A stretch of DNA of 64,000 bases from Paenibacillus sp. AN1007 (GCF_040702995.1 NZ_CP159992.1:6539001-6603000); one strand, 5' to 3'. Counted from the stretch's first letter, positions 24,532 through 34,115 are shown. Notes: generated by a model not told the origin, from the letters alone. Made by a program: numbers and translations.

Positions 24532-25645
24532 ATGATTGATCCAAGCGTGAAGCAGGACCTGCGTGAAATAGGCAAGAAATTAACAAACCTTAGGGGGTCT
24601 CTTTGACTTAGATCTCAAACAGGAAATGATTGAGAACTTCGAAGAGAAGATGTCGGCTCCAGACTTCTGGGATGACAACGAGAAAGCACAAGCCCTTATT
24701 GCCGAGATGAATGCAGTGAAAGGGTCGGTAGATCAATACGCGAAGCTGCAGCAGGATTACGACGATGCCTTGATGATGGCTGAGCTGGCCGATGAAGAAG
24801 GCGACGAAGAACTGGCAGCCGAGATTGGTAACAGTGTCGCCGCCATGGTAAGCAAGTTGGAAGATTTCGAGCTGCAGCTGCTTCTGAATCAGCCGTATGA
24901 CAAAATGAATGCCATTCTTGAGCTTCACCCTGGGGCTGGCGGTACCGAGTCGCAGGACTGGGGACAGATGCTGCTTCGGATGTATACACGCTGGGCGGAG
25001 AAGCGCGGCTTCAAGGTTGAGGTGCTGGATTACCTTCCGGGTGACGAAGCTGGGATCAAAAGTGTGACACTGTCCATTAAGGGACATAATGCTTATGGGT
25101 ATCTGAAAGCAGAGAAAGGTGTTCACCGTCTGGTGCGGATTTCTCCTTTTGACTCATCGGGCCGCAGGCATACGTCCTTCGTATCCTGTGATGTCGTGCC
25201 GGAGATTGACGATACAATCGAGATTGACATCCGGACCGAAGACCTCAAGATCGACACTTACCGTGCGAGCGGTGCGGGTGGACAGCACATTAACACCACC
25301 GACTCAGCCGTGCGGATTACACATATCCCGACCGGAGTGGTTGTCACCTGTCAGAATGAACGTTCACAGATCAAAAACCGTGAGCGCGCGATGACAATGC
25401 TTCGTTCGAAATTGTATGAGCGCAAAATTGAAGAGCAAAAACAACAGCTGGACGAAATCCGAGGGGATCAGTCGGAAATTTCGTGGGGAAGCCAGATTCG
25501 CTCCTATGTATTCCATCCCTATAGTATGGTAAAGGATCACCGTACAAGTGTAGAGACAGGAAATACAGGAGCGGTTATGGACGGCGACCTCGATGCATTC
25601 ATCGACGGTTATTTGCGCAGCCAAATTAAAGTAGAGACCGATTAA
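24532..25645 (+). CDS. prfB: Peptide chain release factor 2, with programmed +1 frameshift
   Basis: RF2 recognises UGA and UAA. The gene is in two frames: 24 codons from ATG 24532 (after AGAGGA) run to CTT TGA at 24601-24606, where ribosomes slip +1 and read GAC onward to the stop at 25645. The slip site has the classic stimulator, a Shine-Dalgarno-like AGGGGG three bases before CTT, so RF2 level controls its own synthesis. The roughly 370-residue product has the stop-codon-reading SPF tripeptide near residue 204 and the GGQ hydrolysis motif near 249. It should be annotated as one joined gene, not as a truncated frame starting at 24626. Confidence 0.97.
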
Positions 25646-25652
25646 ATACAAG

Positions 25653-25709
25653 TTCCTGTATGGACCCGTGCGCGTAGGCGTATGCTGGTGTATACAGGGG
25701 CTTTTTTTT
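25653..25709 (+). terminator. Terminator of prfB
   Basis: Arms CCTGTAT / ATACAGG around a GC-rich internal stem, followed by eight T. Confidence 0.8.
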
Positions 25710-25772
25710 GAACATTTTTATGAAATGTGAAGAAGATCATGGATACGTTATATAAAAGGAGAGCACGACAGC

Positions 25773-26681
25773 ATGCAGGAACAGCAGCATTTATATCCTC
25801 AACGTAAAAAGAGGTTAACCACCTTCATTCCCCTTAATGGGCCATGGCGAAATGTCATTGATACCCTGCTTATTATCGTAGGTTCATTTTTGATTGCAGC
25901 GGCCTTTAACTTATTTTTATTACCCAACCAAATCGCGTCCGGTGGTGTATCTGGTCTGTCGATTCTGGGAGACGAATGGCTTGGCTGGGAACCGGCGTAT
26001 ACTCAATGGGCCATTAATATCCCGCTGTTAATTGCAGGTTTTCTGCTTATCGGCAAACAGTACGGTTTGCGTTCCATCCTTGGCAGTATCGTGCTGCCGC
26101 TCTTTGTGTATCTAACCAGTCACTGGGAGATTCCGACCGCGAATCCGCTGCTTGGCTCGCTGTATGGCGGCATTGGCGTTGGTCTGGGCATCGGGATTGT
26201 GTACAGAGGCAGAGGATCAACCGGGGGCATGAGCATTCTGGCTCGTATTGTACAGAAGTACAGCGGCCTAAGTTATTCCCTGTGTGTTGTCATCATGGAT
26301 GCGACGGTGATTATTCTGGCAGCCTTTGTGCTGTCACTGGAACAGTCTTTATATGCATTAATCGGGTTATATGTGACGGGGAAAGTTATTGATGCCGTGG
26401 AGATAGGGCTTGGATATTCAAAGGTCGCGTATATTATCTCCAACCAGACGGAACCGATTACCAAAGTCATTCTGGCTGATCTGGATCGAGGGCTGACCAA
26501 ACTGGAGGCCAAAGGTGGATATACAGATGACCAGCGGACCGTGCTGATGGTAGTGGTTGGGCAGAATGAAGTGCCGAGACTGAAAACGCTGATCCGGTCC
26601 GTGGACCCGGCTGCTTTTGTCATCATCAGTAATGCGCACGAGGTGCTTGGAGAGGGCTTTAAGCGCGGCGAGCATATTTAG
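25773..26681 (+). CDS. YitT-family membrane protein with DUF2179 domain
   Basis: A 302-residue inner-membrane protein. About five hydrophobic segments lie between residues 30 and 205 (for example LLIIVGSFLIAAAFNLFLL and LLGSLYGGIGVGLGIGIVY) with the family's GGVSGLS and RGRGSTGGMSIL motifs. A soluble C-terminal DUF2179 domain follows (KVAYIISNQTEPITKVIL...VDPAAFVIISNAHEVLGEGF). The family is common in Bacilli and lacks a settled function; transport is a guess. AAAGGAGAG precedes the ATG. It follows prfB by 127 bp beyond a terminator and ends at a bidirectional terminator shared with the cardiolipin synthase gene. Confidence 0.88.
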   Translation: MQEQQHLYPQRKKRLTTFIPLNGPWRNVIDTLLIIVGSFLIAAAFNLFLLPNQIASGGVSGLSILGDEWLGWEPAYTQWAINIPLLIAGFLLIGKQYGLRSILGSIVLPLFVYLTSHWEIPTANPLLGSLYGGIGVGLGIGIVYRGRGSTGGMSILARIVQKYSGLSYSLCVVIMDATVIILAAFVLSLEQSLYALIGLYVTGKVIDAVEIGLGYSKVAYIISNQTEPITKVILADLDRGLTKLEAKGGYTDDQRTVLMVVVGQNEVPRLKTLIRSVDPAAFVIISNAHEVLGEGFKRGEHI

Positions 26682-26702
26682 AAAATTTAAAAACAAACCT
26701 AA

Positions 26703-26753
26703 AAAAGCAGATACTCCCTCGCCCATCAACCGGGTGAAGCAGTATCTGCTTTT
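26703..26753. terminator. Bidirectional terminator
   Basis: Perfect 13-bp arms AAAAGCAGATACT / AGTATCTGCTTTT with A-run and T-run flanks. It lies between the YitT-family gene (+) and the cardiolipin synthase gene (-), which converge. Confidence 0.85.
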
Positions 26754-26857
26754 GCTATTAAGGTGATGTAATCCAGACTAAGCAGGTTATTCTGTCATCT
26801 TAACGTCTGAGTGCCTGCTTAAATCATGTTAGGTTATTTATACAGCCATGCCCGAGT

Positions 26858-28306
26858 TTACAGGATTGGAGACAGCAGACGGGATATAGCTTCCTTGAAA
26901 CGGATCACGAGACTGCGGCTTAGGTATTCCTCCAGTGTCAGCTCCCGCGATACGTGCAGGTCATGCTCGAAGGTCTGCACAAGCGTTGTTGCAATCGTTT
27001 CGTCATACATAAAAGCGTTGACCTCAAAGTTCAACCGGAAACTGCGATAGTCTATGTTGGCAGTCCCTACGGAAGCCACCAGACTGTCAATGATCAGTGT
27101 TTTGGCGTGAATAAATCCATTATCGTAGATAAACGCTTTGGCGCCTACTTTCAACAGCTCCCCGATGTAAGACAGCGTGGCCCAGTAGACAAAGGCATGA
27201 TCCGGTTTATTGGGAATCATAATACGAACATCGATACCTGACAGGCACGCCAGACGTATGGCTTCGAATACACTGGCATCCGGGATGAAATAAGGCGTCT
27301 GGATCAGAATCGAATGTTTGGCCCCGTTAATCATCTTCAGATAACTGTTCTTGATGTGTTCGATCTCGGCGTCCGGCCCGCTGGACACGATCTGCATAGC
27401 CGTTTGGCCGGAACCCTCAATGTAAGGGAAGTGAGCAGGAACGTACGGCGTGTCATGCTGTTTGGAAGCCTCGTTCCAGTCGAGCAGGAAACGTGTCTGC
27501 AGCGCATGCACCGCATTACCTCGTATTCGCAGATGAGTGTCGCGCCAGTAACCAAACTTTGAATTCAATCCGAGATACTCATCACCCACATTGAACCCGC
27601 CGGTATAACCGAGATTACCATCAATGATAACGATTTTTCGGTGGTTGCGGTAGTTCATCCTAAGGTTGATGAGGCTGAATTTGGATGGGAAAAAGACTTC
27701 CACCAGTCCGCCCGCTTCGCGCAGTTCTTTGAAAAAGCGATTCCTCACTCGCCGCGAGCCAAGCGCGTCATAGAGCAGACGGACTTTCACGCCTTCGCGC
27801 GCTTTGCGGATCAGCGCATCCCGGATTCTTTTGCCCAGTGTGTCCCCCCGATAAATGTAATACTGCACGTGCACATGGTCCTGTGCTGCCTCAATATCAT
27901 CCAGAAGCCGCTGAAACTTGTCTGTTCCATCGGTAATGATCTCAACGGCATTATCCTCCGTCACGAGCGCACCGTTCTGCTTGAGGTTCATGTAGATCAT
28001 GTCCTGACTGCTCTCGGTGGCTTTGTTGGAGAAAGGGGTGCGGTTATCCTGCAGCTGGGCAAGCTGCGCTTCGATTCGTTCCTCCAGGCCGAGCTTCTTG
28101 CGCTCTTTCCATTGGAAGAGACGGTAACGGGTCAGATTCTGGCCCGTCAAAAGATAAAGGATGAACCCGAAGACCGGAATAAAATTCAATACCAGCAGCC
28201 AAGCCCAGGAAGCACTGGCGTCCTTGCGTTCAAAGAAGACGACTGCGGCAGCGAAGATGATATTCAGTCCCAGGAGCACAATAAGTAAAATGGATTCGAT
28301 ATGCAC
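26858..28306 (-). CDS. cls: Cardiolipin synthase (phospholipase D family)
   Basis: The enzyme condenses two phosphatidylglycerol molecules to cardiolipin at the membrane. The 482-residue protein has two N-terminal transmembrane helices (ILLIVLLGLNIIFAAAVVFF and WAWLLVLNFIPVFGFILYLL). It has two PLD domains with HKD signatures: NHRKIVIIDGNLGYTGG near residue 220 and IHAKTLIIDSLVASVGTANID near 400. The ending SRLLSPIL is typical. It converges on the YitT-family gene and is divergent from argC, with a 331-bp shared promoter region. Confidence 0.95.
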   Translation of the reverse strand: MHIESILLIVLLGLNIIFAAAVVFFERKDASASWAWLLVLNFIPVFGFILYLLTGQNLTRYRLFQWKERKKLGLEERIEAQLAQLQDNRTPFSNKATESSQDMIYMNLKQNGALVTEDNAVEIITDGTDKFQRLLDDIEAAQDHVHVQYYIYRGDTLGKRIRDALIRKAREGVKVRLLYDALGSRRVRNRFFKELREAGGLVEVFFPSKFSLINLRMNYRNHRKIVIIDGNLGYTGGFNVGDEYLGLNSKFGYWRDTHLRIRGNAVHALQTRFLLDWNEASKQHDTPYVPAHFPYIEGSGQTAMQIVSSGPDAEIEHIKNSYLKMINGAKHSILIQTPYFIPDASVFEAIRLACLSGIDVRIMIPNKPDHAFVYWATLSYIGELLKVGAKAFIYDNGFIHAKTLIIDSLVASVGTANIDYRSFRLNFEVNAFMYDETIATTLVQTFEHDLHVSRELTLEEYLSRSLVIRFKEAISRLLSPIL

Positions 28307-28506
28307 TTTAGTCCCCCATGTCTCATAATGACCTTCGGAGTCGAGTTCAATTTAGCCTTTCATGACAAGGTGTATATGAGAACAAGACTCTGTATGTAAT
28401 CTTTCCTGCTACTATGTATTTTAACAGAAGAAACCCTGTTCGTCCCGAAGGGAAAAAGATATCGTTCGGATTTGTTGGGAATCCGTGTTAAATTCATGAT
28501 AGAGTG

Positions 28507-28540
28507 TTGTATTTATATAACTAGAGTCGTATAATAATAC
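28507..28540 (+). promoter_or_regulatory. argC promoter with possible ArgR operator
   Basis: TTGTAT at 28507-28512, 17-nt spacer, perfect TATAAT at 28530-28535. The -10 is embedded in a 12-bp palindrome GTAT-AATA-ATAC (28529-28540), a plausible but unproven ArgR/AhrC half-site pair. A further ArgR-like element, AAATTCATGA, lies about 40 bp upstream. The rest of 28307-28637 also carries the cls promoter on the other strand, which I could not locate precisely. No T-box features were seen. Confidence 0.55.
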
Positions 28541-28637
28541 ACAAATATGCATAGAAGCGACGGAATTGCCTGCTCAAGCTTTGACGAGCAAGGAGCGGGG
28601 CATATGCAGCGCATACAACAGGGATGGGGGAGCGAGA

Positions 28638-29687
28638 GTGAATAACAAATTAAGAGTGGCAATCGTCGGTTCCACCGGCTACGGCGGGGTGGAACTGATT
28701 CGTTTTTTTCAGAATCATCCGCAGGTTGAAATTACATCGGTAATCTCTTCATCGAGCAGCGGGGAGTCCATCGCTGATGGATTTCCGCATTTGACGGATG
28801 TGATTCGCAGGCCGCTCGACGGTGTCGATCCGGGAGAGATCGCAAGTCGTGCAGATCTCGTATTCACCGCGACCCCGTCTGGCGTAAGCGCCAAGCTCGT
28901 ACCGAGTTTGCTGGAGGCCGGGCTGAAAGTGATTGACCTGTCTGGTGATTTCCGTTTGAAGGACGGATCGGTATATGAGCAGTGGTACAAACACCCTGCC
29001 CCGTCAGCGGATCTGCTGGAGAAGGCTGTATACGGTATGGCTGAGGTGTACGGAGATGAAGTGAAGGGCAAAGATTTCATATCCAACCCGGGCTGTTATC
29101 CGACAGCTACGCTGCTGGGTCTGATTCCCGCGGTGGAAGCAGGTTGGATTGATCCATCGACCATCATTATCGATGCAAAATCAGGCGTATCCGGTGCAGG
29201 GCGCGGAACCAGCCTGACCAACCATTACGCAGAAATGAATGAAAACTTTAAAGCGTACAAATTGAATAAACATCAGCATATTCCTGAGATCGAGCAGGTT
29301 CTTGGCAGTATTACCGGAAGCCCGGTAACCGTGACCTTTACGACGCAGCTTGTACCCATGACACGCGGCATTATGAGTACAATGTATGCCAAGCTGACGG
29401 GCGAGCACAGTGATCGGGAGATTGTGGATTTATACCGTAAATATTATGAGAACAGACCTTTCGTACGTGTGCGTGAACCAGGCATCTGGCCTTCGACGAA
29501 AGAGGTATCTGGATCGAACTACTGCGATATCGGATTTTCGGCAGACCCGCGGACCGGACGTTTGACGATCATTTCGGTAATCGACAACCTGGTGAAGGGT
29601 GCATCCGGGCAAGCAATTCAAAATATGAACCTGATGATGGGATGGGAGGAGAACCTCGGGCTGAACATGACACCGGTATATCCATAA
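28638..29687 (+). CDS. argC: N-acetyl-gamma-glutamyl-phosphate reductase
   Basis: Third step of arginine synthesis: NADPH reduction of N-acetylglutamyl phosphate to the semialdehyde. The 349-residue protein has the N-terminal dinucleotide fold (LRVAIVGSTGYGGVELIRF), the active-site cysteine in SNPGCYPTATLLGL near residue 150, the KSGVSGAGR loop and the HQHIPEIEQ motif. The start is GTG 28638, with GGGGGAG 6 nt upstream; the frame extends to 28566 but without a ribosome-binding site. It heads the arg cluster, followed by argJ after 150 bp. Confidence 0.96.
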   Translation: MNNKLRVAIVGSTGYGGVELIRFFQNHPQVEITSVISSSSSGESIADGFPHLTDVIRRPLDGVDPGEIASRADLVFTATPSGVSAKLVPSLLEAGLKVIDLSGDFRLKDGSVYEQWYKHPAPSADLLEKAVYGMAEVYGDEVKGKDFISNPGCYPTATLLGLIPAVEAGWIDPSTIIIDAKSGVSGAGRGTSLTNHYAEMNENFKAYKLNKHQHIPEIEQVLGSITGSPVTVTFTTQLVPMTRGIMSTMYAKLTGEHSDREIVDLYRKYYENRPFVRVREPGIWPSTKEVSGSNYCDIGFSADPRTGRLTIISVIDNLVKGASGQAIQNMNLMMGWEENLGLNMTPVYP

Positions 29688-29837
29688 GAATGTGACGAGT
29701 GAACATCGCAGAGGGAGCGCAAGCGCAAGCAAACGGTGTTTCATTTGGGAGTCACACAGCATGGGCAGCAGCTGGGCAGTTTCGGTTAAAGCAGGCGGTT
29801 CATCAGCATATGGCTGAACGCATACGGGGGATACGAT

Positions 29838-31076
29838 ATGGGAACAAAAGTGGAGCAGCAGGCTTTTACGATCATTGAAAATGGAACAATTGTAACGCCA
29901 GGCGGTTTTACAGCAGGTGGACTGCACTGCGGTTTGAAAAAAACATCACGCAACGACATCGGAGCCATCCGCTGTGACATTCCTGCGACGGCTGCAGCGG
30001 TATACACAACCAACGTGTTTCAGGCTGCGCCGCTCAAAGTCACTCGGGAGAGTCTGAGCAACGGGCGTCTGCAGGCTGTGATCGTGAACAGCGGTAACGC
30101 TAATGCATGTACAGGACAGCAGGGTGAAGAGGACGCGTATGCGATGCGTGCGGCAGCGGCTCGTGAACTGGGTGTGGCTGAAGAGGACGTGGCTGTGGCT
30201 TCCACAGGGGTTATTGGCGAACTGCTCAAGATGGATGCGGTGCATTCGGGTATCGCAGCTCTTCCGGAACAGCTGGGCAAGGAAACGAACGAAGCAGAGC
30301 AATTTTCACAAGCGATTCTGACTACCGATTTGGTGAAAAAGGAAGCCTGCGTTTCCGTCGTAGTCGGCGGCAAGACGGTAACGATTGCGGGAGCGGCCAA
30401 GGGCTCGGGAATGATTCATCCGAATATGGCCACAATGCTGGCGTTTATGACCTCGGACGCGGTCATCGGAGCAGAAGCACTGCAGCGCCTGCTGCGCCAG
30501 GCGACTAACCATACATTCAACATGATTACCGTGGACGGTGATACCAGTACGAATGATATGCTCGTAGCGATGTCCAGCGGCTATGCAGGCAATGAAGAAC
30601 TGACGATGGATCACCCGGATTGGGATGCATTCGCTGCTGGATTCACATACGTATGCCAGGTGCTCGCCAAAGCGATTGCCCGGGATGGTGAAGGTGCGAC
30701 CAAACTGGTAGAAGTTGAAGTGACAGGTGCGGTTAGCGACGAATCTGCACAAGCCATTGCCAAAACCGTGATTGGCTCAAGCCTGGTAAAATCGGCCATG
30801 TTTGGTGCAGACGCGAACTGGGGACGGATTATTGCTGCCGTAGGCCGTGCAGGCCAGCCGGTGAACCCGGATACAGTGGATATCCGTCTCGGAGACATTT
30901 CGGTGCTCGCACAGTCTCGTCCTGTTGTGTTTGATGAAGAAGCGGCGCTGGCCTACCTGCAGACCGACACGGTACGCATTGTAGTGGACCTGCATCACGG
31001 TGAAGGCAGCGCTGTAGCTTGGGGATGCGATCTGACGTATGACTATGTGCGCATTAATGCCGCGTACCGCACGTAA
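29838..31076 (+). CDS. argJ: Bifunctional ornithine acetyltransferase / N-acetylglutamate synthase
   Basis: ArgJ transfers acetyl from acetylornithine to glutamate, recycling the acetyl group, and in many Bacilli also makes N-acetylglutamate from acetyl-CoA. The 412-residue precursor cleaves itself into alpha and beta chains; the conserved site NMATML, with nucleophile Thr near residue 199, follows KGSGMIHP. The C-terminus CDLTYDYVRINAAYRT is the family's. With argJ present, no argE is needed: the cyclic pathway is implied. GGGGGATACGAT precedes the ATG. It is followed by a 470-bp gap with a decayed repeat element before argB. Confidence 0.96.
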   Translation: MGTKVEQQAFTIIENGTIVTPGGFTAGGLHCGLKKTSRNDIGAIRCDIPATAAAVYTTNVFQAAPLKVTRESLSNGRLQAVIVNSGNANACTGQQGEEDAYAMRAAAARELGVAEEDVAVASTGVIGELLKMDAVHSGIAALPEQLGKETNEAEQFSQAILTTDLVKKEACVSVVVGGKTVTIAGAAKGSGMIHPNMATMLAFMTSDAVIGAEALQRLLRQATNHTFNMITVDGDTSTNDMLVAMSSGYAGNEELTMDHPDWDAFAAGFTYVCQVLAKAIARDGEGATKLVEVEVTGAVSDESAQAIAKTVIGSSLVKSAMFGADANWGRIIAAVGRAGQPVNPDTVDIRLGDISVLAQSRPVVFDEEAALAYLQTDTVRIVVDLHHGEGSAVAWGCDLTYDYVRINAAYRT

Positions 31077-31348
31077 ATAGAAGTTTTGTTATTTATAAGC
31101 GGTGTCTTAACTCATATCCCAACTCTAATCAAGTGAATCTGTTAATTGCATGTATCTCGATTGATCTGATTTTGATCAGATTGCCTTGATTCAGTGAGGT
31201 TGATTAGGCTTTCGAGATTGTATTGAAGTCATGTTGATTCTAAAAGGTATTGAACTCGCAGCTTGATCTCTAGAAAGCTGCATACCATCATAGATGTAAA
31301 ATCAGTTATAAGGATTAAACTTTTAAATATAAAATAAACGAATGTAGT

Positions 31349-31481
31349 GGAAGAGGCGGAATCGATTCTGTAGAAGCGGAGCGTTCGCATGTGTCTCCGG
31401 GTTTTCCCTTTGGAAAAAGGGAATCGAAAAATCTGGAGGCAGCGGCGATCGAAAGAACGATCCGAATCTGGAACGGCTGGC
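31349..31481. repeat. Diverged copy of the palindromic MITE-like repeat (copy A)
   Basis: Recognisably related to the copies at 32555-32735 and 59571-59746: it keeps GAAGCGGAGCGTTCGC, the CCCTTT..AAAGGG hairpin and AAAAATCTGG, but the outer ends have decayed. The rest of the argJ-argB gap (31077-31546) has small inverted repeats (ATCTGA/TCAGAT near 31164 and GCAGCTT/AAGCTGC at 31258-31281) and no gene. Confidence 0.7.
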
Positions 31482-31546
31482 GTTTATCTATATGTTTTAT
31501 ATAGGTGTTAATCCTTTATAACTCTATTAGGAAGGAGCTTTGCCTC

Positions 31547-32392
31547 ATGAATTCAACATTGCCAAGCACAAACGGCAGCACTGCAGCGGAAGCAGGTACC
31601 GAGAAACAGATGTTTGTAATGAAATGCGGAGGCAGTACGCTGGCTGCACTGCCGGAATCCTTCTTTGCAGATCTGCGTGATCTGCAGACCTCGGGAAGTG
31701 GTCCGGTTATTGTTCATGGCGGCGGCCCGGCAATCTCTGATAATCTGGCGAAGCTTGGGATCGAAACCGAATTCGTGAACGGCCTGCGCAAAACAACCGA
31801 GCCTGTACTGGATGTAGTGGAGATGGTGCTGGCGGGCAGTATTAACAAACAGATCGTACGTTTGATCCAGCGTGTGGGCGGTCAGGCCTTGGGTGTGTCG
31901 GGTGTGGACGGCGGGCTGATCCAGGCGAAACCTGTATCGAATCACGCGGAGATCGGCTGGGTGGGTGACGTAACAAGTGTCAAAGCCGAGATTATCCAAG
32001 GGATCGTCAACATGGGTTATATGCCTGTTATTGCACCTGTGGGTGTAGATGCGAGCGGCCAGCGATACAATATTAACGCAGATACGGCTGCAGGAGCGGT
32101 CGCTTCTTATCTCGGTGTAAAGCGCATGATTGTAGTGACGGACGTTCCAGGCATTATGAAAACGGTGAATGGCGAGAAAAAAGTGCTGCCATCTGTATCT
32201 GTGCAGGAGATTGAGGATATGATCCAGACCGGCGAAATCTACGGCGGCATGATTCCAAAAGTACGCGCAGCGATTGCGTGCATTCACGGCGAGGTGCGCG
32301 AGGTTATTATCGTGGACGGCAGCGAACCGCAGATCCTGAGCCGTGTGCTTGGCGGAGAGACAATCGGCACACGTATTATGCGAATGCAGTAG
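31547..32392 (+). CDS. argB: Acetylglutamate kinase
   Basis: Second step: ATP-dependent phosphorylation of N-acetylglutamate. The 281-residue protein has the amino-acid-kinase signatures KCGGSTL near the N-terminus, VHGGGPAIS, KTTEPVLDVVEMVLAG, NINADTAAGAVASYL and the ending GTRIMRMQ. A 17-residue Ser/Thr-rich extension precedes the conserved MFVMKCGG. The start is ATG 31547 with GGAAGGAGC upstream; the frame reaching back to 31505 lies before that site. It is flanked by two repeat-bearing gaps of about 470 bp, so it may be transcribed separately from argJ. Confidence 0.95.
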   Translation: MNSTLPSTNGSTAAEAGTEKQMFVMKCGGSTLAALPESFFADLRDLQTSGSGPVIVHGGGPAISDNLAKLGIETEFVNGLRKTTEPVLDVVEMVLAGSINKQIVRLIQRVGGQALGVSGVDGGLIQAKPVSNHAEIGWVGDVTSVKAEIIQGIVNMGYMPVIAPVGVDASGQRYNINADTAAGAVASYLGVKRMIVVTDVPGIMKTVNGEKKVLPSVSVQEIEDMIQTGEIYGGMIPKVRAAIACIHGEVREVIIVDGSEPQILSRVLGGETIGTRIMRMQ

Positions 32393-32467
32393 AATGCATT
32401 ACGAAATTCACATTTAAGCTTTTGATTTATATAAAAAAAGAATTTGTACACGGCGTTTTTATGAGAA

Positions 32468-32554
32468 GTTGAATTTACACGTTAACGAAGAGGACAGAGA
32501 AACCTGAAGAGTGAAGCACTTGTTTATATGCGGATTTTTTTCTATCTGTCATTG
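32468..32554. repeat. Decayed left part of a MITE-like repeat
   Basis: Carries degenerate versions of the element's left end (TTGAA-TTTACAC), AGAGGACAGAGAAACCTG and GCGGATTTTTT. It ends with CTGTCATTG, which normally sits near the right end, suggesting an internal deletion. Confidence 0.6.
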
Positions 32555-32735
32555 TTGAACTATTTGTTTACACAAAAAACGGAGAGGACAGAAAAAACCT
32601 GAAAAAGCGTAGCGGTCGCCTTTATCACCGGATTTTCCCTTTGAGAGAAAAGGGAATCCAAAAAATCTGGGGATAACAGCGATTGAAAGGTTATTCTGTC
32701 ATTGGAGTGGCCAGTGTGAACTGCCTTTAGTTCAA
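32555..32735. repeat. Full-length MITE-like palindromic repeat (copy B, 181 bp)
   Basis: Perfect 8-bp terminal inverted repeats TTGAACTA / TAGTTCAA, then nested subterminal pairs TTTACAC / GTGTGAA and GACAGAA / TTCTGTC, and an internal CCCTTT..AAAGGG hairpin. No coding capacity. It closely matches the copy at 59571-59746. It is flanked by decayed pieces of the same family on both sides. Confidence 0.8.
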
Positions 32736-32743
32736 TAATATGA

Positions 32744-32806
32744 TCGAAAATCCGGGTATAACAGTGGTCGAATGGTTGTTCTTTTATCGGAGTGACAAGA
32801 GTAAAT
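32744..32806. repeat. Decayed right part of a MITE-like repeat
   Basis: CGAAAATCCGGGTATAACAG, then GGTTGTTCT and ATCGGAGTG, align with the right half of the full copies. It lies just upstream of argD. Confidence 0.6.
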
Positions 32807-32861
32807 GAAGGTTTTCTCATAATTGATCGCAGTGTACGAATCGACAAGGAGTGATTTGCTC

Positions 32862-34115
32862 ATGGCAAAAGGCAGCGAACAGCCAGGTTCTGGCACAGCA
32901 GTAGCGGGCGCAGCAGGAACAGGTGCAGCGGCACAGACAGAAAGCTCGCTTTTTCAAACATATGCACGGTATCCGATCAGTTTGGTTAAAGGTAAAGGCA
33001 GCTGGTTATGGGATGATCAGGGGAACCGCTATCTCGATTTCATGTGCGGACTTGCTGTAACGAGCCTGGGCCATGCACCGGAGAAAGTGGGAGCGAAGCT
33101 GAAAGCGCAGATCGATGAGCTGTGGCACGTATCCAACCTGTTTCAGATTCCAGGTCAGGAAAAGGCAGCCGCTTTGCTGACGGCCAACACCTGCGCAGAT
33201 GCGGTCTTTTTCTGCAACAGCGGCGCTGAGGCGAATGAAGCGGCGATCAAGGTGGCTCGGCGTTATCAGCAGAAGGTGAAAGGCGAAGAGCGGTACGAAG
33301 TCATTACCTTTGCGCAATCGTTCCATGGACGGACATTGGCAACGCTGACGGCAACTGGACAGGATAAGGTGAAAGAAGGATTTTTGCCGCTGCCAGCTGG
33401 ATTTGTAACCGTGCCATTGCACGATATTCCTGCACTTGAAGCGGCGATTGGACCAAAAACAGCAGCGATTATGCTGGAGATGGTCCAGGCAGAAGGCGGC
33501 GTTTATCCGGTGGAGCCGGAATTTGTGAAGCATGTGCGTAAACTGTGCGACGAGCACGGATTGCTGATGATTGTAGACGAAGTGCAGACAGGTATGGGAC
33601 GGACAGGTAAGCTGTTTGCTCACGAGCACTACGGTGTTGAACCGGACGTGTTCACCGTTGCGAAAGGCATCGGTAGTGGATTCCCTGTTGGCGCAATGCT
33701 GGGTAAGGGGTTCCTGCGTGATGCATTTACACCGGGCAGCCATGCAACGACATTTGGTGGTACACCGCTTGCTTCCTCTGTCGTTATTGCAACGATCGAG
33801 ACGATGCTGGAGGATCGTTTGCCGGAGCGTGCAGCCGAGATGGGCGACTATCTGATGACGTCTTTGCGCAATCGTTTGGCAGGCAGTTCTTTTGTGAAAG
33901 AAGTGCGCGGCATGGGCCTGCTGGTGGGTATTGAGTGTGCAGAGCCCGTCGGAGATATCGTGCTGGCAGGACAGAAACGCGGCATTTTGTTTGTATCGGC
34001 AGGCCCTAACGTCATTCGTCTGCTTCCTAACCTTTATGTAAGTAAAGAAGAGATCGACGAGGCGGTGTCCTTGGTAGCGGCGTTAATCGAGGAACACGCT
34101 GCGGCGAAAGCCTGA
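32862..34115 (+). CDS. argD: Acetylornithine aminotransferase
   Basis: PLP enzyme making N-acetylornithine from the semialdehyde and glutamate (fourth step). The 417-residue class-III aminotransferase has FFCNSGAEANEAAIKVARRY, the QSFHGRTLATLTATGQ motif, LMIVDEVQTGMGRTGKLFA and the Schiff-base lysine in VAKGIGSGFPVGAM near residue 268. The first 25 residues are an Ala/Gly-rich tail not part of the fold. The start is ATG 32862 after AAGGAG; the frame extends to 32823 without support. Its upstream gap is filled with repeat elements. Confidence 0.95.
   Translation: MAKGSEQPGSGTAVAGAAGTGAAAQTESSLFQTYARYPISLVKGKGSWLWDDQGNRYLDFMCGLAVTSLGHAPEKVGAKLKAQIDELWHVSNLFQIPGQEKAAALLTANTCADAVFFCNSGAEANEAAIKVARRYQQKVKGEERYEVITFAQSFHGRTLATLTATGQDKVKEGFLPLPAGFVTVPLHDIPALEAAIGPKTAAIMLEMVQAEGGVYPVEPEFVKHVRKLCDEHGLLMIVDEVQTGMGRTGKLFAHEHYGVEPDVFTVAKGIGSGFPVGAMLGKGFLRDAFTPGSHATTFGGTPLASSVVIATIETMLEDRLPERAAEMGDYLMTSLRNRLAGSSFVKEVRGMGLLVGIECAEPVGDIVLAGQKRGILFVSAGPNVIRLLPNLYVSKEEIDEAVSLVAALIEEHAAAKA

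Noticed and set aside
24626..25645. prfB as a short gene starting at ATG 24626, or as a pseudogene
   Set aside because: The programmed frameshift signal upstream explains the break and restores the full N-terminus.
28307..28637. T-box leader before argC
   Set aside because: No T-box motif (TGGNACCGCG) or antiterminator fold was seen; an ArgR-type operator is more plausible.
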